NCBI RefSeq assembly: GCF_018143015.1 | Contig: NC_054751.1 | Coordinates: 31,882,347-31,946,346 of the forward strand | DNA from: Lytechinus variegatus | Taxonomy: Eukaryota > Echinodermata > Echinoidea > Temnopleuroida > Toxopneustidae | DNA length: 64,000 nt | Direction of reading: 5' to 3' | Shown here: positions 46,871 through 58,800 of the stretch, in pieces | Numbering within the stretch: position 1 is the stretch's first letter | Layout: the number at the start of each line of letters is the position of its first letter | Program-made: the position numbers and the translations under genes | Notes under the pieces: model-generated | Database searches by the model: none | Told to the model about the DNA's origin: nothing | Seen by the model: the letters and a program-made list of their open reading frames with translations, nothing else

Positions 46871-46958
46871 ATAATGAGATGAGGTCAACTCAAAAGATGA
46901 CACAGGACACCAGAAGAGTGTCCTGCGTCAACTTTTTGAGTTGACCTCATCTCATTAT
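46871..46958. repeat. hairpin with about 40-bp arms
   Basis: ATAATGAGATGAGGTCAACT plus CAAAA (46871-46895) is perfectly complementary to 46934-46958. Pairing continues inward with two mismatches (ACAGGACAC with GTGTCCTG), leaving a loop of about 7 bases (CAGAAGA). Found only in unit B. Confidence 0.85.
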
Positions 46959-46971
46959 ATATGTATATGTG

Positions 46972-47004
<33 letters not shown>

Positions 47005-47065
47005 CATTGAGCACTTTGCACAATCATCGGCATCTACACATCTAAGGATACATATTTTATATATA

Positions 47066-47679
47066 CACAACAAAAAAAGTAAGTCCCCCCCTTGAACAAA
47101 TATCAATAATTTCGTAACCGTTTCTTTTATATATTTTTACATGAGCGTGTAGGAAATTTTATGAGCTACCATCTGGGTAAATGTTATGGACATATTTTAC
47201 GTCATGCTTCAGTGAGCACCGTCAGAAGGCAAAAATGTCACTTTTCAAAAGTCACAAGCCAAATATCATGACTTTGATTGCATTTTATTAGAACTGATTC
47301 CACATTCTCATCATGAAATAAAGTCAGAAGGCTTGTAAAAGCAAGGAGCTTCTTTCTAAAAGACGATACAACTTTTGGGCTAAATTTCACGGTTGAATAA
47401 ACACAAGTCCAAATTTTGCTATAATTGGATATACACATGCATTTTTATCAATAAAAATGATAGCATATGATGACAGTTATTTTTGGGAAGTGTATCTTCA
47501 ACAATATTCATCGTTTCACGGTTCAATGAACATTTATTGAAAATAAAAAATACGATTTTCAATTATCATAGGCAAGGAGTTGTGTAGAAAATAACCACCT
47601 ACGAAATATCATATCTCAAAATAATTCCGTTCAAAAGTTACATCAATTTGATTTAGGGGGGACTTACTTTTTTGTTGGG
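47066..47679. mobile_element. 614-bp mariner-like MITE in U1 unit B
   Basis: Left end CACAACAAAAAAAGTAAGTC then CCCCCC; right end GGGGGGACTTACTTTTTTGT then TGGG; flanked by TA. No transposase frame. Inserted after the duplication, since unit A lacks it. Confidence 0.85.
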
Positions 47680-47992
47680 TATAGTTCTTCCTTATGCCTA
47701 AATTGATCATACCAGGAATAGTTAAATTCCCTGGTCATACCAAAAAACTGTCTTCGAACATACACAAATTTGGAGAATGATTGTACGATAGAAGAAGCTG
47801 CAGCAATTTTATCCCGGCGATTGAGGAGTTTGCCTGTAGTAACAGGAAGAAGGAGAATATATCTCGATCCTTGGTACGATCTGGAGTGCATGGAGGTATA
47901 ATGATCAATACATGATCGGCGTTGCAATGAGCGCACGCTGTTCTCTTTGAGCGCTCGCCTGCATGACCAATAGCAATAAATATCAATCGCTA

Positions 47993-48000
47993 TGACGTCA
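47993..48000. promoter_or_regulatory. CRE in the distal region of U1 copy 2
   Basis: TGACGTCA 312 bp upstream of U1 copy 2, in the same conserved block (CCAAT, GCAATAAATATCAATCGC) as before copy 1. Confidence 0.5.
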
Positions 48001-48240
48001 TCAGGTCATTGATCGGAAACATGAATATTCATCAGAAAAAAACACTTTGTTCCCTGTTTCAGTGCTTGCGGTGCACAATTTTATAAATAATTTGTATTTT
48101 TTGCTTCTGTTTTGATTATTTTGATTAAATGTACGCTTTATTTGATTAATCTTAGTATTATTCTACCTAAAAATTATACTTAGATGTTTTCTTGTGAATA
48201 AACTTTATTTTATTGGACACTTTAAGGGGAATGGTAGTTA

Positions 48241-48304
48241 ACTCTTAACTGTTATTTGTGTGTTATTGGAAATGTACGAATAGGCTGAGATAGGACAATA
48301 AAGC
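48241..48304 (+). promoter_or_regulatory. putative proximal sequence element of U1 copy 2
   Basis: TTAACTGTTATTTGTGTGTT at about -60, with the same spacing to the gene as in copy 1. Confidence 0.55.
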
Positions 48305-48465
48305 ATACTTACCTGGCGCAGGGGTCGCATTGATCAAGAAGGATGCACCCCCAGGGCGAGGCTTGCCATTGCACTCCGGCTTGCTGAACCTTGCGATTCC
48401 CCCAAACGTGGGGAACTCGGGCGTATAATTTACGGTAGCGGAGATCTGCGTTCGCGCTATCTCCT
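48305..48465 (+). ncRNA. RNU1: U1 spliceosomal snRNA, copy 2 (Sm-site variant)
   Basis: 161 nt, identical to copy 1 except for one base: T at 45927 is C at 48433, changing the Sm site from AATTTATGG to AATTTACGG. The 5' splice-site pairing end and the U1-70K and U1A loops are unchanged, and the promoter block is kept. The Sm ring assembles on this U-rich site, so the change could lower or alter snRNP assembly, or be neutral. Confidence 0.95.
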
Positions 48466-48760
48466 ATATTCCAACATGAAAAGAAAGTTCCAATGACATT
48501 TAAAAATGATAATTCAGGAGTCAGGACAGCACTTTCCAATACCTATTAAAAATATCTGAAATTCCAGGGCCAATTCCATTAAGCTCCGTACTGATTTCCG
48601 AGAACAGTCATTTAAAGAATAGCTGTCTATATATAAATTGCATATAATTTTGCATTTTTTAATTACAGTTTTTTATCAAATGACAAACGCATATAATGCA
48701 GAAGGGGGAAATTATTTGAACTTTAGATTTCTTAATCTAAACAAAATTACATGAGTGAAT

Positions 48761-50391
48761 TTCACCAAAAAAGATATTTTTTTTATTCCTTGAATGCAAT
48801 TGGGTAGACAAGTCGAGGATTGTATGTACGCCAACTACATGATTTATGCATGTGTGTTGGTGGCTGTGCAATGAGCAAAATATTTTGCGGTGCAGTACAT
48901 GGCAAGTATGTGGCTAAAGTGTTTTAAGATTTGCGAGATAGCGAAGCGATATAGCGAAAACTTTATCTCAGTTTTTCAAAATGAAAATCTCAGTTTGTGA
49001 TACGTTTATCAAAATATTGCACAATATAACATTATATTTCCCCGTTTTTTTCTTCTGTTTTCTTTTTGTATGGGTCTGTGTGTGTATGCAACATGTAAGC
49101 ATATAGATATCAGGGTCCTGGGAACGACCTTTTTTTTTACTGGGGTGCTGATGTAAATTTGAAAAGCAAAATAAAAATAGTTACTACAAGATGAAGGTCA
49201 TTATCGTTACATTTTTTTCACACCTTCCAGAATTCTAGGGGGTGCTGCCGATGGAGAATAATACGCTCAGCACCCCCGTTTCCCAGGACATGGTCCATAT
49301 TATGTAAACATAAAGTACATGCATTTTTTTTAGTGACACCAGCACCGATTTACTTTGCTCTTTTATAAGTTTTAGTTTTTGCATTTTTGTATGAAAGAAT
49401 TAAGGATAATTTACCAAAGAAAAAAAATACAATTTTTATCAGTTTAGGCCAACAGCATTTGACCAATGATCGCTACATTGTCACTGTCATGTTTAGGGCT
49501 CATGGGATGTCTTTATTTTGTCATGCACCTAGTTTTCCGAACCCGTTGCCATTCAAGCAATACGAGCGAGCTAAGCGAGTGAGGAAAAACACCAGTCGGA
49601 GAATTGGTTTGCTTTGCTTTCACTCACTAGCGTACCTACGGGAGGGCCAGACTGCCCACCCCCTGACGAGTCACAACCCATGCAAGGGACCTATTCCTGC
49701 CCCCGGGCCCCTCCCCCCCCCCTGACGAGATTTTTTTACGGTACGAAACCCTATATTTGTGGTTAAAGACCCTTTTTTTTCTTGTTAATTTTTTTTGGTA
49801 CGAAATCCTTTATTTGTGGTTGAAGACCTTTTTTTTTTGGCTTGTCAAAATTTTTGGCGGACGAATTTGCCCCCCCCCCTTCTGGAAAATCCTATAGGTA
49901 CGCCACTGATCCCCTTTTTTTACCCTTTTAGATTAATTTGTTCTTTTATTTTTCTTTACATTTGTTTTTTCTTCTTCTTTAACATCCCTTTCAGCTCCAT
50001 CATTTTTATTGAAAATGTCACACCCACAACGTACTCGAGCGCAGCCCCTGTCTGCAACATTAATTCCTAATCATATTGGTTATTATAATCAAACAGAGGT
50101 ACCCTAAATGTAGGTACCCTATATACATAAACTAACAATAAAAATCAGCAATTGTTAAAAAAGTATTCAGAAATGGAGTTGGATGTGTTTCGGTAACAAT
50201 CGCGAAGAAAGACAACCAGTAAACTTAAAAGATATTTCAATATTTTAATGCTTAATCATTTGGTCACACAAAATCATTAATTTTTCTATTCAATTGTTAT
50301 CTGATTTCTTTAAAGTCATATATTTTCAGTGAGTCTCAGTTTGTCGAGTTCAACTGATCTTGATTCAGGCTGTTGATAACTCCCTTTCAAT
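48761..50391. other. spacer between U1 units and lipase
   Basis: No gene recognised apart from a short MITE at 49625-49908. A minus-strand AATAAA-like signal (TTTTTATTG near 50002-50010) could end the lipase transcript. Confidence 0.4.
49625..49908. mobile_element. 284-bp MITE with CAGTGGCGTACCTA termini
   Basis: Left end CACTAGCGTACCTACGGG, right end complementary to CAGTGGCGTACCTATAGG. G/C runs lie near both ends, and TTTGTGGTT...GACC words repeat inside. Similar inner words appear at 59745-59920. Confidence 0.65.
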
Positions 50392-51360
50392 TCAATCACA
50401 AACTGTGACACGGAAAAATGCACGCTTGACATCAGGTTCAATGGGGTCGTACGTACCGCACATCAGATAGCTATAAAGAAATCAAAGAAAGACAGAAATA
50501 TTAATTAAAAAGCACTTAAGAAAACTTTAACCATGTTCATGCTTGGGATTGATACCGTTTACTTCGATAGTTTGTTTCTGTTCCTAGCCACGGTCCCCTG
50601 GCTGCTATTCTTTCAAGCATTTGGCTTACGATAGCTGGTCACTGCATTTTGTTTTATTTGTTATTGCTTATACTAGTTACGTGTATATATTTTTATGTAA
50701 ATTATTCTCCTTTTTATGTAATTGTCACAATTTGTCATTCTATCATTTATTTTTGTATTTGTTTATCTGCATTATGTACTGTGATTCATGTATTGAATTA
50801 TCAATAAATGCAGAAACGCCTGCAAAAAAAAGAAAATGAAAATTAATGAATTTATAATTCCTTAAAAAATAGATGTAGGCCTTAATTTATATGCGACCTT
50901 ATTGGCGGTGGCGGAGGGAAGATATTATCTATAATCAATAACATATTTAATAAAATATCAATAATGAAAACAAACAATAATTGTAATGCAGTTTATAGTT
51001 GTTTCTCGGTATTAATCAAGTTTTTTGGAAAACTGAGTGACGATTTATTTTTCAATCTCGAAATTAACTACATTTTATTAAGTTTTCATGTTCGCTTCTT
51101 AAATGATATCTCAATGTACTGCATTCTTTCTAAAAAGCTACCTTTCTTCGCTTTCGGCGGAATCGACTTCGATCCTATGAATGAAGAGCTCTGGTCGCTC
51201 AATGAACTCCCACTTCCACGGGGCATAGAATGCAGCATCGTAATCCCACTCGAGATAAAGATGACTAGGATTGATCACGTGATGTGACGACACGCCCATG
51301 TGAAGATACTTGGTTAGTGGGTCGTAGAACCGGTAGTCACTAATGTTCAAGCAAAGAAAA

Positions 51361-51414
<54 letters not shown>

Positions 51415-54400
51415 TGATTTGTTCACTGAAGTTTTTTTTTATTTAACCCCCTTAATCTACACCTAAAGTATTTTATTTGGACCTGAATTTAACATCTTAA
51501 TTTTACTGAATCAATGGGGAAATATGAATGATATGAAGTTATGAACATACATTTGGCTTAAAGAATATTGCCAGCTTTCTGGGAATAAAGGTTTAAGATA
51601 TTTGGCTTGTATTCATGTGCATGTATTGAATTATGTGTAATTTTAAGGAATAAATTGAGCAATTATTTTCTTTAAAGTAGGTATATGAGCATTCCAAGTG
51701 TTGCTAACTCATATAGTAGTAATTGTAAATAATTCATTATTATTCAAGCACAGTTGAGCATGCTTGTTGCTTATACCCTTTTTACACAGGCTATCGCTAA
51801 CCCCGTACTTTTTTTTCCTTTTCACACATGCCAAATTGTTATTGCTAACCCCGGATAAGGAATGCTTGCTTTTCACACACGAAACTCGCTAACCCCGGAC
51901 TAGTGGTAGCTCATGCTTTAAATACATTTGTCGATCATTCGTAGTACTTCACTCGTTTTACACACGCTAAAATTTCCTTAACCCCGTACTATAGGTGGGG
52001 CTAAATTGCCATTTGGCCCCCCTTAAGTACGGGGTTAACATGGTTAAGGTTAGCCCACTTTCGTTTTACACTAGTGATCTTAACCCGTACTATCGCTCTT
52101 AGCACCGCAATTGCTGGGATAACCCTGCTTTTTTGCAGGGCAAAATAATCCCGTACTAAAGGTGGGGTTAGCCCACTTTGCAAAAATGCTGTGTAAAAAG
52201 AAAGTGGGCTAAGCTTAACCCCGTACTATAGGTGGGGCTAAATGGCAATTTAGCCCCACCTATAGTACGGGGTTAAGGAAATTTTAGCGTGTGTAAAAAG
52301 GGTATTAGATGTAACCTTACAGATATAATCATTATTGTTTTGCTTTATTGTTTACCTAATTTTTAAATCTGACGGCCGAAAATTGACAAATCCGAATCAA
52401 GAGATTAATATTAATGCAAAAGCCTGTAAGAATACTGTGCTACTCCTTATTTTGAGGAGTTTGTCTGCAAGTTTTCAGGGGCTACGCCATACCCCCCCTA
52501 AAAAAAACATGACCACACTGTGAAAAAAAAGAGTAAATTTACGTTGGTCATTTTTTTGTTGGGTAATATATACGTTGGTTATTGTTTTGTTGGGCATTAT
52601 GTGCCCAATACTTAGGCAAATTTTTACTCTGCCGCTGCCAAAATACAGATGTCCAATTGTTGGGCTAGTAATTGCCCTGCTGAGTGGTAAATGTTGCGAA
52701 ACTTTACGATCACGAGTTGCGCTTGCAGCATGCTACACACGGTCGATAAGATATGGAGGAGCTTCTAGATGACTGGGGGCTGGGGAGCCTCGCTGAATCT
52801 TTCATAGATGAGTTGCTTAAACGTTTTTTTAATTTTTTTATTTTGGACTTTACGTTAAGCATAATTTGTAAGGAATTTGTCAGAATAGGCCTACATACAT
52901 GACATATATCTGACGCTGTTTTGTTTTTGCTTCACTCACTTGAGATATGCACTTGCACTTGTATGCAGCGTTATTGTGCATGCAAAGCACTTTCGGATAA
53001 GGTCTCCGGATCGACACGGACCAGGTACACGAAGTGAGTGTAGGCCTTGCCCAGATGTTGGGTTAATAACTTTATTAAAAAGTTGGGCAAATTAATGTCC
53101 CCCAAAATGTAGTTCAAAATATTACCCAACAGTTGGGCACATTAATGCCCCAACAACGTTGGGTAAAATATTGCCCAGTAGTTGGTAGGGTTGACTATCG
53201 GCCCAACGTTGGGCAAAATATTGGGTAAAATATTGCCCAATTTTTTCACAGTGCAGGTGTATATCTTTAGCAGTTTAGATTACAATTTTTTTTTTAGAAA
53301 ATAACCGAGCTCCCGTTTGATTTTTCTACATCTAGGATAGGCTATCAACCCCATGCATTCCAACTTGTTCGAATGAACATATTATTTTTAATGGTACTGG
53401 AATTGAATTTTATTTGCAATGAACATGATAAAAATGTCCTCGCTGTATATGAAATTAGGACATCATTTTCCTTTGAGACTATTTTAAACCAAGATCCCAT
53501 GGCCTAGAGCATAATGTATTATTTAAAGGGTAAACTCACGGTGAGAGTGCGATATCTTCAGTTTGTCCATTGTCGCCGACTAGAGAGATAGTCATCATCC
53601 CCTTGAACTTCTCAGCTTTTCTTCCATCATCAATGTATACTCCAAAACGATACTGAAATCCTGTCAAAATCATTGGGTATTAAAATCATTATCATCAATG
53701 ATTCATCTTCATACCTACTACCATCATGACCATTCATCATTATCACCATCATCGTCATCAGTGCCATGTCCCTATCATCACCGGCATCATCTTTCCTTCT
53801 TTACCCTGCACTACCACCAGAAATCACCACAGATAGTCATCACTGTCATCATATACCACCAACACCATCATTGTCATAATCATCATCATCATCATCATTA
53901 TCACCATCATCACCATCATCATCAACATTACCGCCACATCATCATCATCACCACCACCACCACCATCATCATCATCACCATCACACCAACACCATCATCA
54001 TCATTACCATCACCATCATCATCACCATCATCATCATCATCATCACCATCACAATCATCATTAACATCATCACCATCTACATCACCACCATCATCATCAT
54101 CGTAATCATCACCGTCATCATCATCATCATATACTTAATAATAATCATCATCACCATCATCATCATCATCATTATCACCATCATCATCATCATCATCACC
54201 ACCACCACCATCATCATCATTACCCCTACCACCACCACCACCACCACCACCATCATCATCCCCATCATCACCATCGTTACGTAAATCCTACCGCAATAAG
54301 GATCTTCGGCCAGGGTATTCTCCTGAAACACCAATTCTTGCACCCCTTCCTCGGGGGCGTACTGGTCGGCCTTCCATCCCATTTGGGCACGGGGTGTGTC

Positions 54401-55763
54401 TTCGAAGCAGAGCCCTTCATTATAATCTGACCATTCACGGGTGCATTCGAATGCCAGGTAAGGGCACTCCCGCTCCCCTGGGTTGATCGAGTCCATGAAG
54501 AGATAGACGGCCCTGATATGATTGCAAGCAATGTAATCTATCACTCCTAAAAGAGTGGAAGAGAAACAAAATCTTTAAATTACAAAATAACGTCGGGTCT
54601 AACATATACCATGTCATAATATATTAGTCTAATTTCATTGTCGAGTGTTAAACCCCCGTCGCTAGCACAATGCATCGATGGCTTGATTAAAAAAAAAACT
54701 CGATTCATAAATAAAGTAATGATATAAAAGGACAGGTAAAAAGATAGCGGGATGTTTGGATGAATACAATTTCTATGAGTGTAAACACAATTATTGTGCA
54801 AAATAAATAAAACTGCATAAATTGATAATGACAATAATTACTTATTAAGAAAATTAGCATGAAATACGTGGAGAATAAGAAGAGATAGCTCACCACCCCA
54901 GATTCTTCCATTAGCGAAGATTGAACCAATGATACGAAGATCACAACCAGGCTGAGCTCGACCACTGTTCGGATAGAAATCGACATGACCCGTCGAGCTG
55001 TACATTCCCAAACCTATACCAGAAAGATTTGTCGACACCAGGTTAGTGCTATACATCCCTATTTCTATACACACAGAATATAGGTTAGTGTTATCCCTAT
55101 AACAGACAGAAAGTCGACATCGGATTAAGTGTTTTATAGGCCTAAACGCATTCTCAAACCTATACCCGACAGAGTTGTCAACATATAGTGTTGACAAAAA
55201 CTGACATTGGGTTTAATATACATGTACATGTACATCCTTACACATTTAAAATACAGAATGTCGACATCTGGTAGAAGTCATATATCCATTAACTATAACA
55301 TAAATTGTCGACGTTGGGTTAGCGCTATACTTACTAAAGTATAACAGACCGAATGTCGAGATCAAGTTACTAGTATTGTAATACGAGAGAATGTCAAAAT
55401 TTGAGCTGATACATATCCCAATACCAAGTAAAGAATTGTCGACATTAGGTAAGTGTTATGCCAATGACAGACAGAACGTCGACAGTTAATTAATACTTCA
55501 TGGAACCAAATTTTATTTCAGTAGATGAGTAGCAGACCAACCACCTAAGGGTACGACAGGAGACTCCATATAGTTTTGGCGTTATCTATCTCCCAGATCG
55601 TAGACTTTCATCACTATGGCAAAGGTCAATGTCGATTAATTTACCCAGTTTATAGAGCGGGTCAGTATCGGTATGAATGACGTCAACAAAGTCAGCATCA
55701 GAAGCATCAAGTCGAACCCTTGGGTCACAGTCGTCAAAATATGGACCGGCAGGGTCAAGACCT

Positions 55764-55804
<41 letters not shown>

Positions 55805-58800
55805 GGAAAGCATTTTCAACTAAATTTATTAAGAACATGGGTATTTCGTAGAACTAATAATTATTATGAAGTAATTCAATTCATTTTTTTTTTCAATTTA
55901 ACGAAACACTTTTTCTTCCGATTGACATTTCTTCTAATATCATATAAAATATACAAATCAGTAAGGTAGTAATAAATCAATGAATGTAAATACAGTATCA
56001 ATGTACATGGAAGAAGGCGTGACATTCCGGAAAGCATGTGCTTGCGTTGGGATACACCTGTAAAAACATACTAACAACATAAAGGACTAAACAAGGGGAA
56101 ATGAATAGAAGGAGATAAGAAAAGACACAGAGAAACGACCAAGTAGTAAAAATACACCTTATTCTTAATAAATTTAGTTGAAAATTGATGGATGAAAGTT
56201 AACATGGATGTGACAAAATATCTCTTTTTAAATATTCAGCCAAACTAATCTATAATTTATTTGTTTACATCGTAGATATTTCGAATTTATAGGGTTTTTT
56301 AATGTACATATAGAATGAATAAACATTTAGTAGCTATTTATGCATTATTCGTTTATTTGTTTTTCGATTTACAACTATCAATGTTTTGCAAAGTTCTTGT
56401 TTTCGGTGAATACTTACCAAACAGGACATAAACATGAAAAGGTAAACAGGAAGAAAACGAACGATGAAAAACGGGAAGATACTCTTTAATAAGATTTTTA
56501 TCTAATGTATGAAGAACGAAAATAAATTATTGTCCTCTTACCTGTGATTCTACCGATGTTTGGAACAATAGCGCCCGCTATACCGGCAGCGTGTGCACCC
56601 AGACTGTGGCCAATGATATGAAACGTATTTGGTCCAACCGCCTGGGTTCTCTGTAATTATTAACAATGATCATTTCAAACATGGAGAAAGAAAACTATAA
56701 ATAGTCAAAATAATGACATCTGACACTGGCATAAAAATGGAGGTCCGTAGGAGACTGCCTCCTCCCTCTCCAAAAGCTCAAGACCCCCCCCCAAAAAAAA
56801 AAAATAACTATAAACAATATTAGAAAAAAGGAGAAAGATTTGTAAAACGAAAGGACGAGGGTGAAGTGAGGTATAACTCTTCTGAATATGATTTCCAAAA
56901 TATTACCAAATTATATTTTGATTACAAAATTATGAAAAATTTTGTTCGCTGGCGAATATTTTATTTCAATTTCGCCCAATGAATCGTGTTGTGCCCCTCT
57001 CCATTTTGGCACTCTGCCAATGAGAAGTGACTCTTGTGTAGATCACTGTTCGAGCAACGTCAAGCAGTGTATTATTATAGATAATAGATAGATTATATAG
57101 TGGCAAAAATTGCAACTGCCTTCATCAGTTCTTGAATTGAATATCTTTATTTGAAATATATTATATTTTATAAAACATTACATTTTATTTTCTTTTGATT
57201 GTTTTTATCCTTTTTAATATCGCAATATCCAATTTGACGTTTCATTAATTTGTTCAAAGTTTTAATATTTTTTATGATTTTCAGTCATAGTCGGGCCTAT
57301 TGTTACGATTGTTTCTGTTATAATATTATGTTCATCATCGCTTTGGGCTTTCACCACCTGACCTATCAGCATGAAAACTCCCGTCGAAAAATAGTAAACT
57401 AAAAAGAAAGATATTGTTATTAAGTTACCTGAATCATATCGAAAAGGTAAGCAATCTCAGCACCGACCACCCTCACATTCCCGACTGCCACATCGTAATC
57501 ATCCTTTATCACACCTGGTCTCCAGTCGATGGTGATCACGTTATAGTCGCCTTCGATCAGGATTTCGTTCGTCATATCATCCATCCAGTCGACATCGGAT
57601 CCCGCTACGAATCCGTGGATGATGACCTTGGTTTTCTTCCATGGCTTGAAATCAGATCTAGGGCGGAGAGGATGACTGTGGTAAGTCTTGGGAGAATTAT
57701 TGGTGATGCACAAGCGTTGGTCTGCTTATGGGAGTCAGCAATGGTGGATCTAGGGGGGGGGTGTTAGGGTTCGTTTACCCCCACCGCGGACTCCCTGAAA
57801 ATAACATTTCAGAAAAGGAGTGTGTCACCGTGAACAAACTCTGATACTGTCCTTCTCTGTTTACCCGAGTCGCCCAGCTGAGTGGCGGATCGACGAGGGG
57901 GGGGGGGGGGGGTAGGACGCATGACGTTGCAGCTCATCGTTACATTGGGTCAAACCAACTTGTCAAGCCCCACTCTTCATGCTCTAAGCAAAAAAAGCTA
58001 GATCCACCACTAGAGTGGGATGACGGAGGACAGGATCGTCAGTTCAAAGCAGATTTAAACTTGACAAGATAAAGTTTTATGTAAATATATCGTGAGGTTC
58101 ATTAAAAAATATACTCACGCATAAATAGTGTCTTCATCGTAGGTGCTGAGTTCTTGATAGCCACCCTGCAGGTCCCGGGTTCGAAGCCTGAAGGTGGTCC
58201 CTAGCTCAGCGCGCGATTCGGGGAGATGGTCCACAGGGCGGTCCTCGGCGTGATAGAAAGGATACTCGTCACTCACTAAGCAACCGATTTGCTCATAACA
58301 TACCTCTCGACCTATATGAACATAAGATGGGTTAGGATTCGTGGCAACGATAATGTTAGTATGTTTACCGAACTGAAGGAGAAGTCGACCCCAACAAATA
58401 GTTGATTGAAAAAAAAGAAAAATAATCAAAAGAGCAAACGCTGAAAATTTCATCAATCTCTGATGTAAAATAAGAAATTCATGACATAAGTTTTTTTGAA
58501 TTTCACAAAATATATGCACATTCCGATCGGCATGCAATGTGGGAACCGAGATAAACCATCCAATTTCTTTTAATATGATGTATTTTATTTTTCTCATCAT
58601 TGCGAAGTGAAAAAAAAGTTTTGTTTTTCACTGAAAATGTGGCATTGCCATAGTTCACTACATTTTCCAACATCAACCCTTTGTGGTTCAATCAAGAAGG
58701 TCCTTATTGTCATGTCTTAAAATTTTGAAATATTATATCAATTACAATAAAAATATTTGGAATAAAACAGAAAAAAAGAAATCAGCGACATTAATTGCAT

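Larger units (their letters stand above)
46236..48760 (+). repeat. U1 tandem unit B
   Basis: Second unit, with the same series of blocks as unit A, diverged in spacers and with insertions: a MITE at 47066-47679, a 46871-46958 hairpin and about 85 bases near 47790-47875. Similarity to unit A resumes beyond the gene to about 48760, so the duplication includes the 3' flank. Confidence 0.8.

Noticed and set aside
48309-48539. Minus-strand frame across U1 copy 2
   Set aside because: Antisense of the snRNA gene.
54077-54544. 155-codon frame joining lipase exon 7 with a Met/Val tail
   Set aside because: It is read-through past the exon 7 donor into the intron repeat; the splice to exon 8 keeps the PLAT domain.
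58170-58200. GGTTCGAAGCC, a tRNA B-box-like word
   Set aside because: It lies inside lipase exon 2 coding sequence, with no A box or cloverleaf around it.
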